Positions 1 through 10,331 of a stretch of DNA of 64,000 bases are shown here, piece after piece (within the stretch, counting starts at the first letter, position 1; each line of letters opens with the position of its first letter). The translations under genes and the position numbers were made by a program. The stretch comes from DASPHG01 sp963748315 (GTDB lineage: Bacteria; Actinomycetota; Thermoleophilia; Solirubrobacterales; Thermoleophilaceae): positions 186,001 through 250,000 of the forward strand of contig CAVVIK010000006.1 of assembly GCA_963748315.1 (NCBI GenBank), written 5' to 3'. The notes under the pieces were generated by a model that saw only the letters and a program-made list of their open reading frames with translations, did no database searches and had not been told where the DNA came from.

Positions 1-437
1 CGAACGCCGCGAACACGCAGCTGATGCACGGGGGCGGCGTGGCGGGAGCGATTCAGCGCGCCGCCGGACAGGCGCTCGCGGACGAGTCGCGCGCGAAGGC
101 GCCGATCGGCCTGGGCGAGGCCGTCGCGACCACCGCCGGCGAGATGCCGTCGCGCTGGGTGATCCACGCCGCGACGATGGAGCTCGGAGGACCGACGTCC
201 GCTGAGATCATCGAGCGCGCGACGCGCTCGACCCTGCGCGTCGCCGAGCAGCTCGGGTGCGAATCGCTCGCGCTCGTCGCGTTCGGCACCGGAGTCGGCG
301 GGTTCCCGCTCGACGAGGCCGCAGCGCTGATGGTCGGCGTCGCGCGCGAGCACGAGGGCGGCCTCGAGCGGATCGTCTTCGCGGTGCACGGCGACGACGC
401 CGAGCGCGCGTTCCGGGAGGCAGTCGAGACCGCGTGA
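1..437 (+). CDS. Macro-domain (ADP-ribose-binding) protein, 5' end missing
   Basis: The reading frame is open from the window edge (codons from base 3), so the start lies upstream. The visible part opens with NAANTQL followed by HGGGVAGAI, the adenine/ribose-binding signature of macro domains, and a second glycine loop, GTGVGGFP, sits about 90 residues later. Macro domains bind or hydrolyse ADP-ribose and O-acetyl-ADP-ribose. The 3' end overlaps the next gene by 4 bp (GTGA), so the two are probably co-transcribed. The exact substrate cannot be told from this fragment. Confidence 0.85.
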   Translation, partial: NAANTQLMHGGGVAGAIQRAAGQALADESRAKAPIGLGEAVATTAGEMPSRWVIHAATMELGGPTSAEIIERATRSTLRVAEQLGCESLALVAFGTGVGGFPLDEAAALMVGVAREHEGGLERIVFAVHGDDAERAFREAVETA

Positions 438-1392
438 ACGCGGCGCCGGTCCTCGTGGCGCCCGACAAGTTCAAGGGCACCTTCACCGCAGCCGAGGTGG
501 CGGGCGCGATCGCCGCCGGCCTGCGTGCGGCCGGACGCGAGGTTGAGGAGCTGCCGGTTGCCGACGGCGGCGAGGGCACCGCCGCCGCGCTCGGCGGCAC
601 GCCGGTGGCAGTCAGCGCGAGCGACCCGCTCGGCCGCCCCGTCGAGGCCTCGTATGCGTGGCTCGACGACGGCGCGACCGCGGTCGTCGAGGCGGCCGAT
701 GCGAGCGGCCTCTGGCGCCTCTCGCCGAGCGAGCGCGATCCGCTCACCGCGACGTCGGCCGGGACCGGCGAGCTGATCGCCGCCGCGGTCGGAGGCGGGC
801 GCGCGGCACGTGGTCGTCGCCTGCGGGGGCACGGCGACGGTGGATGGCGGCAGGGGGATGCTCGACGCGCTCGGCGAGGTACCGGGCGGCGTGCGTTTCA
901 CCGCGGTCTGCGACGTCAGGACGCCGTGGGAGCGGGCGGCGGAGGAGTTCGGGCCGCAGAAGGGCGCCGACGCGGAAGCGGTCGCGCGTCTGAGTCGCCG
1001 GCTGGCGGATCGCGCACGGAGCGATGCGCAGGGATCCGCGCGGCGTGCCGATGACCGGTTGCGGCGGCGGCATATCGGGCGCGCTTTGGTCGGAGCTCGG
1101 TGCCGAGCTGGTCGCGGGCCCCTCCTACGTCCTGGACGCCGTCGGCTTCGACGCACTCATGCGGCGGGCCGCGTTCGTCGTGACCGGCGAGGGCAGGCTC
1201 GACGAGACGACGCTTTCGGGCAAGGCGGTGGCCGAGGTGGCGACGCGCTGCCGCCAGGCCGGGGTGTGGTGCCACGCGGTCGTCGGCGAGGACCGGCTCG
1301 ACGTGTTCGGACGACGCGTGCTGGACCTGGCCAGCGTTCGAGAGGCGAGCGACCCGCGCGCCCTGAGGCGCGCGGGTCAAGAGCTCGCTTAG
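434..1392 (+). CDS. Glycerate kinase, broken by two frameshifts
   Basis: Glycerate kinase family (phosphorylates D-glycerate). The GTG start at 434 overlaps the macro gene stop. The N-terminus reads VLVAPDKFKGTF and is followed by VADGGEGT, both classical for the family. Homology then moves frame near 797-803 into VVVACGGTATVDGG, where the family has GGSATNDGG, and again near 1005-1030 into GVPMTGCGGGISGALW. The third segment continues to a normal stop with VVTGEGRLDETTLSGKA, also a family motif. All conserved blocks are present in order and only the frame is lost. That fits two one-base sequence errors, although a young pseudogene cannot be excluded. Confidence 0.8.
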
Positions 1393-2099
1393 CGGGTTCC
1401 CGCCAGCGGGCGGAAGCCGCGGTACTCGGGCGTGTGCTCCCAGTCCTCGTCGGACTCGGTCAGCACCATCCGGCCGACCTGGAAGAAGCCCACCATCAGG
1501 ACGGCCGCGCCGATGATCGTGACGGTGTCCTCGGCCATCGACGACCCGATCGCGAAGACGATCGAGCCGATGCCGAGCATCGCTGCCGTCCAGGACTGCA
1601 CCGCGCGAGCGCGGTAGAGACCGGCCGCGAGGAACAGCATGCCGACGGTGAACGCGAACGACATGACGAAGAACGGGATCACGATCCCGGTGGTCTCCGT
1701 CACGCGCTCGAAGAGGGCGGTCATCGCAGCGGCGTCACTGCCGCTTGCGGCGCCGGCCTGCCAGCCGACGAAGCCCTCCATCGCGACGATCCCCGTGGTG
1801 GCGAGCAGGCCTACGAGCGCGAGGCCGCCACCCAGGTGGCCGTACGCCACCTCACGCTCGCGCAGCATGTGCATGAGCCCGAGGACGGCCGGAACAGCGA
1901 GTACGAGCGATAGGGCCACGATCAGGTGCGCGGCGTACCACTCGTCCATGTTCGCCGAGATGACGGCGAGCTGATCGCCGACGTCGGTCTTGCTCTCGGG
2001 GTGGATGACCATCCCGACGACGAGCAGGAGCGGCGCGCCGATCATGCACATCCCCGCAACGGTCTTGCGGAAGTGGTGCGAGTCAGAAAGGCGTGACAT
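1389..2099 (-). CDS. Six-helix integral membrane protein, unknown function
   Basis: A 236-residue protein with about six hydrophobic helices (for example LLLVVGMVIH, LIVALSLVLAVPAVLGLM and IVIPFFVMSFAFTVGMLFL) and a short charged C-terminus. The ATG at 2099 was chosen because an AGGAGG Shine-Dalgarno lies 5-6 bases upstream; the longer frame has no such signal. It resembles small actinobacterial membrane proteins of the DUF4386/DUF998 kind in layout, but no diagnostic motif is visible, so no function is assigned. It converges on the glycerate kinase gene and overlaps its end by 4 bp. Confidence 0.75.
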   Translation of the reverse strand: MSRLSDSHHFRKTVAGMCMIGAPLLLVVGMVIHPESKTDVGDQLAVISANMDEWYAAHLIVALSLVLAVPAVLGLMHMLREREVAYGHLGGGLALVGLLATTGIVAMEGFVGWQAGAASGSDAAAMTALFERVTETTGIVIPFFVMSFAFTVGMLFLAAGLYRARAVQSWTAAMLGIGSIVFAIGSSMAEDTVTIIGAAVLMVGFFQVGRMVLTESDEDWEHTPEYRGFRPLAGTR

Positions 2100-2168
2100 C
2101 AGAACCTCCTTGTGGTTCCAAGTGACGATGCGCACCAACTACACCGCGCTTGTGACGCCGGTTACGAG

Positions 2169-2951
2169 CTAGCGGGACTCTGCAAGCGTCCGTACAACGG
2201 CCTCGTAGAAGCCCTCGCCGTTGGCGGCCTCCGTGACCTCGACGTTGTCCCCCGCCGGCGCCACCTTCGCGTTCGCGACGAGGAAGAAACGGCCCACGAG
2301 GCCGGCCACGCCCATGTCCTCGACGGAGTCGCCGATCGCCATGCACTCCTCCCGCTCGTACCCGCGCGCGCGCATGTGCGCGCCGACCGCCTCGGCCTTC
2401 GACGCGCCGCGCGGGATCAGGTGGTACGCATGCGGCGGCCCTTCGAGGCCGAGCAGCGTCTCCTTCGGCGAGATGTCTCCGTTGTCCACGAGGCGCAGGT
2501 TGTCGGGGAGCAGCGCGTTCGCCTCGTCGACGTCGACGAGCCCGCGCAGGAGGTGCGAGAACTGGCGGTCGCGGTGCCAGGGGGCGTGCGGCTCGAGCCT
2601 GCCGGCGTAGCGCTCGAGCAGCATTTGCGGCGCACCGGAGTCCTCGATCTGCTGCCAGACCGTCACGCCGTCGTGCGGCTTGAGCTCGCCGAGGTAGGTC
2701 TCCTCGCCGTCGACGTGGAGGCCGCAGCCGACCTCGTAGATGTACGCGGTCTGGCCGAGGAGACGCGCGTCCTCCATCACCTGAGCCTTGCGCCGCCCGG
2801 ACTTGAGGACGACCTCGACGCCCGCGCGGTGACAGGCCTCGAGCGCGCGCGCGGGAAGCATCGTGAAGTCGCCGTCGGCATCGCGAAAAAGCGACGCGCC
2901 GCGGCCGAGGAGCGTCCCGTCAAGGTCCGTGTAGACGCACCGCAGCGGCAT
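2169..2951 (-). CDS. HAD-superfamily hydrolase (class IIB type)
   Basis: A 260-residue cytoplasmic phosphatase of the haloacid dehalogenase superfamily. Motif I is YTDLDGTLL at the N-terminus with the nucleophile Asp, and motif IV is IGDSVEDMGVAG near the C-terminus. The Lys of the third motif is probably in PRGASKAEAVGAH. The long middle segment (about residues 85-190) is a class IIB cap, as in mannosyl-3-phosphoglycerate phosphatase and sucrose phosphatase relatives. The start at 2951 places motif I at residues 7-11, normal for the family; the longer frame adds 70 residues with no homology. Its substrate is unknown, though sugar phosphates are typical. Confidence 0.8.
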   Translation of the reverse strand: MPLRCVYTDLDGTLLGRGASLFRDADGDFTMLPARALEACHRAGVEVVLKSGRRKAQVMEDARLLGQTAYIYEVGCGLHVDGEETYLGELKPHDGVTVWQQIEDSGAPQMLLERYAGRLEPHAPWHRDRQFSHLLRGLVDVDEANALLPDNLRLVDNGDISPKETLLGLEGPPHAYHLIPRGASKAEAVGAHMRARGYEREECMAIGDSVEDMGVAGLVGRFFLVANAKVAPAGDNVEVTEAANGEGFYEAVVRTLAESR

Positions 2952-3003
2952 GCGCCGGAAATTAGTTGACGCAGGCAGTTGGCGCTGAGACACTCGAAAG
3001 CAG

Positions 3004-3989
3004 GTGGCTTGGCTCGCGCGGTACACCTTGGGGCTGTGTTTGGTGGCGTGCCTGGCGCTCGGGGCATGCGGCGGGGGTGACGACGGCGGCAGTAGCGAAG
3101 CGGCCGACACGCAGACGATCACCTTCCAGGAGCCGGAGGATCCGGGTGAGGATCCATTCACGCCGCCGGCGGACGTCGCGGGGAGCGAAACGGTCGCCGT
3201 TCAGCAGCCCTTCGGCGGAAGCGGGTCGAACCGCGTGTGCGACCGCGACAAGCTGATCAAGTTCCTCGAGGAGAACCCGGACCGGATGGCCGAGTGGGCC
3301 CGTGTGCTCGGCATCGATCCGGAGATCGGCGCGGTCAAGAAGTACATCGCGAAGCTCCATCCCGTGACCCTGACCCAGGACACGCAGGTCACCAATCACG
3401 CGTTCACGAACGGGCGAGCCGTCCCATTCCAGGCGATCCTTGCGGCAGGGACCGCGGTGCTGGTCGACGAGTACGGAGTGCCCGTCGTGCGCTGCTACTG
3501 CGGCAACCCGCTCGGCCCGGCGGTCTACACGCCGGAGGCCAAATGCACGGGCTGCCCGCCCGACTACCAGCCGCCCAAGCAGTGCAAGTTCGAGCGGACG
3601 GAGAGCTACGACCAGCGCTACTACCGCGGCGACTACTACAGCAACGCGGACTACGACGAGGTCTTCATCTCGCAGAGCACGACGACCAAGTACTCGAACT
3701 GTTACAAGGCGTATCCGGATCCGAAGACGGTGACGACCGTGACCGTCTATCGAGCACCGCCCGCACCCGAGCCTGCGCCGGCACCCGCGCCGGCCCGGAA
3801 CCCGAGCCCTACTCCGGCCTGCAGTGCGACCCGCCGCGCTCCCAGCTCGAAGCCGAGCAATGCGCCGAGCTCGAGGGGAACGCGCCCCAGTACGCGCCGG
3901 AGCCCGAGCCGCCGGCCGACAACAACTACGACTGCCCGGATCTTCCGCCCGCCCACCCCGGCGAGGACTACCTGCAGAACTGCGGCTAG
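3004..3989 (+). CDS. Cys- and Tyr-rich lipoprotein (DUF6777-like), frameshifted
   Basis: The GTG start gives a signal peptide ending in the lipobox LALGAC, so the mature protein should be lipid-anchored outside the membrane. The middle part, with QDTQVTNHAF, GTAVLVDEYGVP and RCYCGNPL, resembles the DUF6777 family as I remember it. A four-Cys cluster (CYC, CTGC and a later Cys) and a Tyr-rich stretch follow. Near 3780-3800 a Pro/Ala-rich run is followed by loss of homologous composition. The acidic, Pro-rich end (EPEPYSGLQCDPP to DYLQNCG) continues in another frame to the stop at 3989, so one indel is likely. It is divergent from the HAD gene. Confidence 0.65.
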
Positions 3990-4015
3990 CCAGCTGACGC
4001 CTACGATGGCGGTCG

Positions 4016-6287
4016 ATGCCGAAGACCGCCTCCAAGACGCCCTGGCGCGACGTGATCGAGGCGGGCCGCGGCGAGCAGCTCGTCAGGCAGGCGCGCTACG
4101 GCGCGCGCCCGGCGGAGACCGCGCCACTGCCGGACGAGCTCCACCCCGCGCTCACCGAGTCGCTCGCGCGCGCCGGCATCGGCGAGCTCTACGCACACCA
4201 GGCTGAGGCGTTCGACGCGGCGATGCAGGGGCCGGTGATCGTCACGACGGGCACCGCGAGCGGCAAGTCGCTCGCGTTCAACCTGCCCGTGCTCGACACG
4301 CTCGCGCGCGACCGCCGCGCCCGCGCGCTGTACCTCTACCCGACAAAGGCGCTCGCTCAGGACCAGGCGCGCAAGCTGCACGAGCTGCGGGCGCCGTTCC
4401 TGCACCACGCGATCTACGACGGCGACACGCCGAAGGAGGAGCGCCGCGCGATCAGGGGGCGCTCGAACCTGATCCTCACGAACCCGGACATGCTGAACGT
4501 GGGCGTCCTGCCGCATCACCGGAATTGGGGCGACGTGCTCGCGAACCTCGCCTGGGTGGTGGTGGACGAGGCGCACGTCTACCGCGGCGTATTCGGCTCG
4601 CACGTGGGGAACGTGCTGCGGCGCCTGCGGCGGCTCGCGCGCGCCTATGGAACCGAGCCGCGCTTCGTGCTGACGAGCGCGACGATCGCGAACCCGCTCG
4701 AGCTCGCGGAGCGGCTCACCGGGCTCGACCTCGCGCTCGTGGACCGCGACGGCGCGCCGCACGCGGAGCGCCAGGTGGTGATGTGGAACCCGCCGCTCGT
4801 CGACGAGGAGGCGGGCATCCGCGGCTCGGCGCTCTCGGAGGCCGCGCAGCTCCTGGCCGAGCTGATGCAGGCCGAGGTGCGCACCATCTGCTTCCTGAAG
4901 TCGCGCCGCGGCGTCGAGTTGATCCAGCGCTTCACGAAGGTGCGGCTCGAGGATGCGGGCCGGACCGACCTCGCCGAGCGAATCGCTCCCTACCGCGCCG
5001 GCTACACGCCCACGCAGCGCCGCGAGATCGAGCGCCAGCTCTCCGAGGGCGAATTACTGGCGGTCGTCGCGACCGATGCGCTCGAGCTGGGGATCGACGT
5101 CGGCGACCTCGACGCGGCCATCTGCGTGACCTTCCCGGGTACCGTCGCCAGCCTGCGTCAGATGTGGGGCCGCGCGGGCCGGCGCGCCACCGGGCTCGCT
5201 CTATACGTGGCGGGCGACGACGCACTCGACCAGTTCTTCTGCCGCCACCCGGACGAGTTCCTCGACCGGCCGGTCGAGCAGGCGATCCTCGACCACGAGT
5301 CGGAGGAGATCCACATGCAGCATCTGGTCGCGGCCGCGTACGAGCTGCCTCTCTCCACCGACGATGCCGACACGCTCGGCCCGCGCTGGGAGGCGCATGC
5401 CCAGCGCCTCGTTGCACACGGCCGCCTGCGCGAGCGCGGTGGGCGCTACACGCCCCGGACCGACGAGTTCCCGGCCGGACGAATCTCACTGCGCTCCGCC
5501 GGAATCGACTCGGTCGCCGTCGTCGAGGGCGGACGCGGGCGAGCTGATCGGGTCGGTCGAAATCGGCAGGGCGCACTCGACGATCCATCCGGGCGCCGTC
5601 TATCTCCATCTCGGGCAGAGCTACGAGGTCGAGGAGCTCGACCTGCACGGCCGGCGCGCGCTCGTGCGGCGGTTCTCGGGCGACTGGTACACCCAGCCGA
5701 AGAAGGAAACCGATACCTGGATCGAGGAAGTGCTGGACCGCCGCCAGGTGTACGGCGTCGAGCTCTCATTCGGCGTCGTGTCGGTCACCGAGCAGGTCGT
5801 CGCGTTCCAGAAGAAGCGCGTCGCCGACCACGAGGTGCTCGACCTGTTGCCGGTCGATCTCCCTGAGCAGCAGTTCGTCACCCAGGCGCTCTGGTACGAG
5901 ATCCCGGACGAGCTGCTGCGGTCCGAGTTCCCGCTCGAGGTGCTCTTGGGATCGCTGCACGCTGCGGAGCACACCCAGATCGCGGTGCTGCCACTGATCG
6001 CGATGTGCGACCGCTGGGACATCGGCGGGCTCTCGACCAACTCGCACCCCCAGACGGCGCGCCCGACGGTCTTCATCTATGACGGCCACGCGGGGGGCGT
6101 TGGGATCACGCGGATCGGGTTCCGGCTGTTCGAGATGCTCGTGAACGACGCGCACCGGCTGATCTCCGAGTGCCCCTGCAAGCTCGGCTGCCCCTCGTGC
6201 GTCCAGTCGCCCAAGTGCGGCAACCTCAACGAGCCCCTCAACAAGAACGGCGCCCTCGAAGTGATGGCCCGTATGCAGTCTGCATGA
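4016..6287 (+). CDS. MrfA/YprA-type DEXH helicase with DUF1998, frameshifted
   Basis: A superfamily 2 helicase of about 756 residues. Walker A is GTASGKSLAFN (about residue 77), motif II is VDEAHVYRG (about 184), motif III is TSATIANP and motif VI is QMWGRAGRR. Near 5528-5540 the frame changes and the protein continues as IHPGAVYLHLGQSYEV to the Cys-rich end CPCKLGCPSCVQSPKCG, the metal-binding DUF1998 signature of Bacillus MrfA/YprA and Hrq1 relatives. Such enzymes take part in repair of mitomycin-type DNA damage. Both halves are well conserved, so a single indel in the read or assembly is more likely than a true break. Confidence 0.85.
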
Positions 6288-6360
6288 GTTATTTGCAGGG
6301 AAAATCCCACCGCGTGGACAGACGTTCTAGGTCCGCGGCGAGAACAGGAGGAGGCGGGGG

Positions 6361-7356
6361 GTGCATGCCGACGCAGAGGGCATGCTCCGCCGAACCCTCC
6401 CAAAACTTGCAGCTCTCTCCCTTCTGATCGCGGCCCCGGCCGCCTCTGCCAGCGACGGCGGCGCCGAGGTCCCGGTGTACGGCGGGGCCGGCTACGGCCA
6501 GCTCGAGCAGCCGCAGCAGACGGTTGACAGCAACCCCGCAGTGGACGAGCAGAAGTCCAAGCCGGAGCCGAAGGACGCTCCGAAGGCGACCGGCAGCGGC
6601 GGCCGGCCGCTCCTGACGACGTTCGGCGTCGCCTCGTCGCGGGTCTACATCTACGGCCGCTCGGCCCGGGTCAGCTTCCAGATCAACGACGGCGCGCCGA
6701 CGGTGTCGGTCCGCCTAGTCGTTGTCTCCGCCACGACCGGCACGCGCGTGCGGACGATCGACCTGGGCGAGCAGACGACCGGCGTCTCCCACACCTACCG
6801 CTTCACCGGCCGCGAGGGCGGCGAGCTGCCCGCCGGCCGCTACCGCGTCCGGGTCCGCGCCCGCGACGGCGCCGGCAACACGCTCGTCCGGAACGCCGGC
6901 ACGAGCGCGGTCGACGAGATCGGCGTCTACCCCTATCGCTTCCCGCTGAAGGGCAACTTCCCCTACGGCGATCCGGGCTCGCGCTTCGGCGCGCCGCGGA
7001 GCGGCCACAAGCACCAGGGCCAGGACATCGCCGCCCCCGAGGGCACCCAGATCCGCGCGGTGCGCGGCGGCATCGTCAAGGAGGTCGCCTACCAGGCCGG
7101 CGGCGCCGGGAACTACATCGTGATCGACGGCGCCGGCGAGAGCCGCGACTACGTCTACATGCACCTTCTCGATGACTCGACCCGTGTGCAGGAGGGCCAG
7201 CGTGTCGCGACCGGCAAGTGGATCGGGAGCGTCGGCAACACCGGCGCGTCCTTCGGCGCCCACCTCCACTTCGAGATCTGGCAGGGGCCGTGGTGGGGCG
7301 GCGGCGAGCCGATCGACCCGCTTCCGTTCCTGCGCCGCTGGGACAGCTGGTCCTAG
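6361..7356 (+). CDS. Secreted M23 (LytM-type) peptidoglycan endopeptidase
   Basis: A 331-residue exported protein. The GTG at 6361 has an AGGAGG about 8 bases upstream; an ATG at 6382 would also leave a full signal peptide (ending near residue 31). Residues 32-85 are a Pro/Lys-rich linker and 90-175 look like a beta-sandwich (FlgD/Ig-like). Residues 200-325 are the M23 metallopeptidase domain with H218-x3-D222 (HQGQD), H268 (YMHLL) and the H301-L-H303 motif (HLHFEIW). The zinc ligands expected for an active enzyme are therefore present. It probably cleaves peptide cross-links in the cell wall during growth or division. Confidence 0.88.
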   Translation: MHADAEGMLRRTLPKLAALSLLIAAPAASASDGGAEVPVYGGAGYGQLEQPQQTVDSNPAVDEQKSKPEPKDAPKATGSGGRPLLTTFGVASSRVYIYGRSARVSFQINDGAPTVSVRLVVVSATTGTRVRTIDLGEQTTGVSHTYRFTGREGGELPAGRYRVRVRARDGAGNTLVRNAGTSAVDEIGVYPYRFPLKGNFPYGDPGSRFGAPRSGHKHQGQDIAAPEGTQIRAVRGGIVKEVAYQAGGAGNYIVIDGAGESRDYVYMHLLDDSTRVQEGQRVATGKWIGSVGNTGASFGAHLHFEIWQGPWWGGGEPIDPLPFLRRWDSWS

Positions 7357-8852
7357 TCGATATTTAGCTCTAGGTGCCCCGACAGGCCGTCCGTCGAGGA
7401 CTCGACCGACTGGCTGAGCTCGCCGAGCGGGCCGGTGACGAGGCCGCCGGTGAGGCCGGCCAGGCCGCCGCGGAACTTCGCAAGCGCGGCGTTCACGAGC
7501 TGCTCCGCATCGGCTGACGCGACGAACGCGCCCTCCTGGCCCTCGGCGTCCACGAGACCGCGGGTTGCCACGTCGGCCGCGAGCTGCGCGGTGTTCGCCA
7601 CGACAAGCGCATCGTCGGCAATGCCCACGGCGAAGCTGTCGCCATCCTGGTCGGCGACGCCGTAGAAGTTGCTGCCCTGTTTCGGCTGCGTGACGGTCAC
7701 GCCGTCGGCGAAGCGGGGCAGGCCGTCCATGATCTTGGCGAGCGTTCCCTCGAAGGCGTCCGTGTCCGCCAGCTCGGCGCGCACGCCGAAGTCGCCGTCG
7801 ATCGAGACGACACCCGCGACGTTCCCGGTGAGCTGAGCGAGCACGTCTTCGTCGACGTCGATCTTGAGCTGCTTGCCGATCGCCTCCTTGCCGCTCTCGA
7901 ACTCGGCATAGCCGGCGGGATCGACCACCTTGGCCGTCGCGAGCGCGAAGTCGATCACCTGAGACGGGTCGCGCACGCCGAGCACGACCTCGGCGCTGCC
8001 CTCATCTCGCGCGAGCAGCTGCGGCGCCTCCGTGCCGCTCGCGAGCGGTAGATCCTCGTCCGTCAGCCCCTCGGAGTCGGTCTGGAGGGACCAGTCGAAG
8101 GCGAGCGCATCGTCATCGGCGTCGAGGCTCAGCCCGAACGTCTCGATGTGGTCGACCCACTCGACCTTGAGCGCGTCCTCCGCCTCGGGGCTCGCCGCGA
8201 GGAGGGCGCGCACGTTCACGTACGCCCGCAGCGGCGCGTCTTCCGGCAGGTCCTCGAACGCCGGCTCGACGTCGTCCTCGGTCAGGCGATCGTCCTCGCC
8301 GCGCTGCTTGAGCGCGTCGTCGAGGGTGGCCTGATCGTTCGAGAGCACCAGCACCTCGTCCTTGGTCGCGAGGTAGGTCTGGTCCTCGGTCTCGTAGAGG
8401 TCGTATCCCTCGCTCTCCCCGGTCTTCTGGCCCCCGCCGCTCTCGGCGAGCTCCTGCAGCTTGTCCGCGTCCTCGGTCTCGACGGCGAGCACGAACGGGG
8501 TCTTCGATTCGTCGTCGAGGAAGCTCGCGTTGTCGCTCGTCCCGATCACGACCTCGTTGCCGAGCAGCGGCTTGATCTGCTCGTCGAAGTCGATGTCGCC
8601 GCGCTCGAGGCTCTGCTTCAGGGCGTCGGTAGCGCGATCGGCGAAGGGGAACTTCTCCGCGAGGTCCTGGAAGTCGCCGTAGTCGTCGAGATCCGTCGAG
8701 GCGACGAGCGCGAAGCCGGCGTCCTCCGGTAGGTAGCCGAGCGCCTCGTCGAGGGACGACGAAGCGCCGCTGTCACCGCCACAGCCGGCGAGCCCAAGCG
8801 CGCCGGCCACGACGAATGCAGGGAGGAAGTGAGAGAGCTTGCGAGAGAGCAT
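7353..8852 (-). CDS. DUF3352-type lipoprotein
   Basis: A 499-residue protein starting at the ATG at 8852, which is followed by a signal peptide ending in the lipobox GLAGC. The mature part is very acidic and opens with EALGYLPEDAGFALVASTD, typical of the DUF3352 family, which is frequent in Thermoleophilia and other actinobacteria. Repeated LPEDAPLRAYVN-type segments and many short Asp/Glu stretches suggest a large two-part extracytoplasmic beta-rich domain. The function is unknown for the family. The stop overlaps the end of the convergent M23 gene by 4 bp. Four frames upstream in the same direction also encode exported proteins. Confidence 0.8.
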   Translation of the reverse strand: MLSRKLSHFLPAFVVAGALGLAGCGGDSGASSSLDEALGYLPEDAGFALVASTDLDDYGDFQDLAEKFPFADRATDALKQSLERGDIDFDEQIKPLLGNEVVIGTSDNASFLDDESKTPFVLAVETEDADKLQELAESGGGQKTGESEGYDLYETEDQTYLATKDEVLVLSNDQATLDDALKQRGEDDRLTEDDVEPAFEDLPEDAPLRAYVNVRALLAASPEAEDALKVEWVDHIETFGLSLDADDDALAFDWSLQTDSEGLTDEDLPLASGTEAPQLLARDEGSAEVVLGVRDPSQVIDFALATAKVVDPAGYAEFESGKEAIGKQLKIDVDEDVLAQLTGNVAGVVSIDGDFGVRAELADTDAFEGTLAKIMDGLPRFADGVTVTQPKQGSNFYGVADQDGDSFAVGIADDALVVANTAQLAADVATRGLVDAEGQEGAFVASADAEQLVNAALAKFRGGLAGLTGGLVTGPLGELSQSVESSTDGLSGHLELNID

Positions 8853-8924
8853 GGCGCGCGATCCTAGCGAGGGGGTTACCATCGCGCGGGTCAAGACGAT
8901 CGACGGAATCGCTGTACGGCGGCG

Positions 8925-10274
8925 CTAGACGCCCGGGCACTTCGAACGGGGGCCGCGGCCCCACGTGGCGCAGGCGAACGGCGCCCCGACCGGGTTGCGC
9001 AGGCTCATGACGTCGCTCTTGTCTCCGAAGATGAACTCATGGAGGCCCCATCCCTTGAGGAAGGGCTTGTCGCGCATGGGGTCTCGCTTGACCGCGACGA
9101 CGATGGACTGGTCGGGCTGTAGGACCGTTCCGCGCGAGAACTCGTAGAAGTACGGAACGCTCTCGATCTCGTACTGCCAGAGGTCGATCGCGCCGTTCGA
9201 GGTGTTGGTCAGCTGTACATACTCGGGCTCGCGTCGGTGCACCTTTATCGCCACCTTGTTCTTCAGCGGCTCATGGCACTTCAGCTCGCACGGGTACTGC
9301 GCGAACGCGCGCAGGTCGCCCTCCGGGTCGAACAGGTAGGCGCCGTCGCCGACGCCGCGCCTGCCGCCCTTCACGTTCTCGAAGATCGGGTCGGGCTCGC
9401 CCCAGAAGAGATCGTTATTGGTGTCGCTGCCCTTGCCGACGCGCACGCTCAGCGACTGGCCCGGGTCGAGCATCGCGCCACGCGGGAAGTTGAAACGGCG
9501 CGGGAAGTCGTACTGCCGCAGATACGCGTCGCGCATCGTCCAGCCCTGGAGCGAGATCGAGCTGACGGTGCTCGTGTTCGTGACCCTCACCCACTCGCCG
9601 TTCACGTTGTGGCCGTCCCGGCCGTTCGCGTCCCACTTGACCTTCATGTCGAGCACGACGTCCGCGGACGGGCCGTCGCCGCACGCCGCGGGATCCCAAA
9701 CGCCGATGCCTTTACGGCCGGCCTTGGCGGCGATCTTCGACAGACGGTTGTTCCAGGCCCATTCCTTGCCGTTCGGATCCCATAGGCCATGGCCTTCGCG
9801 CATCAGCGTCGTGGCGGCGTCGCGCCAGCGGCCGCCCTCCTTATATGCGACGCCGCGCCTGAGCCGCCCACGCGCCCCGGCGGTCTTGCTGCTCTTGCGG
9901 AACGCCGCCAGGCGCACGATCTTCCGCTTGACGCTCGGCCCCTGAAGCAGTTCCTCGAGCCGCTCGGCTGCGGCGACGGCGTGGCAGTCGCCCTCGCGGC
10001 CGTGGGCACGGCTGTAGTCGCTGAGCTCCATCGCCTGCACGCCGAGCAGGCGGATGTCCTTGCGGGGCGTCCAGTGCCCGTTCTCCCAGATCTTCGCGTT
10101 GAACGTGTCGCCGTCAGCGGTGGTGAAGACCTTCGCCTTCCAGATTCGGCAGGTGGGCTTTTTCTGGCCGGGAATGCACGGCCCGCGCTTCGCTTCCGCG
10201 GCAGGGGCGAGCACGCCCGTCGTCAGGGCGCAGGCAGTCAGCAGCAGCGGCAGTGCCAGGCGAGTCCGTGCCAT
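8925..10274 (-). CDS. Secreted SNase-like nuclease with two lamin-tail domains
   Basis: A 449-residue protein with a signal peptide (residues 1-28). Residues about 40-200 are a staphylococcal-nuclease (thermonuclease) fold: ADGDTF at 53-58, DIRLLGVQAMEL with the catalytic-type Arg75 and Glu83, and RGRLRRGVAY holding the second Arg. The Asp that in the model enzyme binds calcium (five residues after the first Arg) is Gln here. Residues about 215-330 and 345-445 look like two lamin-tail domains (NGEWVRVTNTS; EYVQLTNTSNG; GQSLSVRVGKG), which tether secreted nucleases to surfaces or DNA. A closely similar paralogue lies immediately upstream. An extracellular DNase/RNase role is likely but activity is uncertain. 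Confidence 0.78.
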   Translation of the reverse strand: MARTRLALPLLLTACALTTGVLAPAAEAKRGPCIPGQKKPTCRIWKAKVFTTADGDTFNAKIWENGHWTPRKDIRLLGVQAMELSDYSRAHGREGDCHAVAAAERLEELLQGPSVKRKIVRLAAFRKSSKTAGARGRLRRGVAYKEGGRWRDAATTLMREGHGLWDPNGKEWAWNNRLSKIAAKAGRKGIGVWDPAACGDGPSADVVLDMKVKWDANGRDGHNVNGEWVRVTNTSTVSSISLQGWTMRDAYLRQYDFPRRFNFPRGAMLDPGQSLSVRVGKGSDTNNDLFWGEPDPIFENVKGGRRGVGDGAYLFDPEGDLRAFAQYPCELKCHEPLKNKVAIKVHRREPEYVQLTNTSNGAIDLWQYEIESVPYFYEFSRGTVLQPDQSIVVAVKRDPMRDKPFLKGWGLHEFIFGDKSDVMSLRNPVGAPFACATWGRGPRSKCPGV

Positions 10275-10331
10275 TGCGAGCCAACGTAAGACAGGTTCCG
10301 GCGGCTCGCCCTCGGCCATCCGTCTAGGGAT

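Noticed and set aside
810..1913. A 367-codon frame running from glycerate kinase into the membrane-protein gene
   Set aside because: Only its first part (to about 1010) is glycerate kinase; the rest is antisense to the membrane-protein gene.
6288..6360. Possible riboswitch (for example the c-di-AMP type) ahead of the M23 peptidase gene
   Set aside because: The gap is only 73 bp, too short for that class, and no conserved core is visible.
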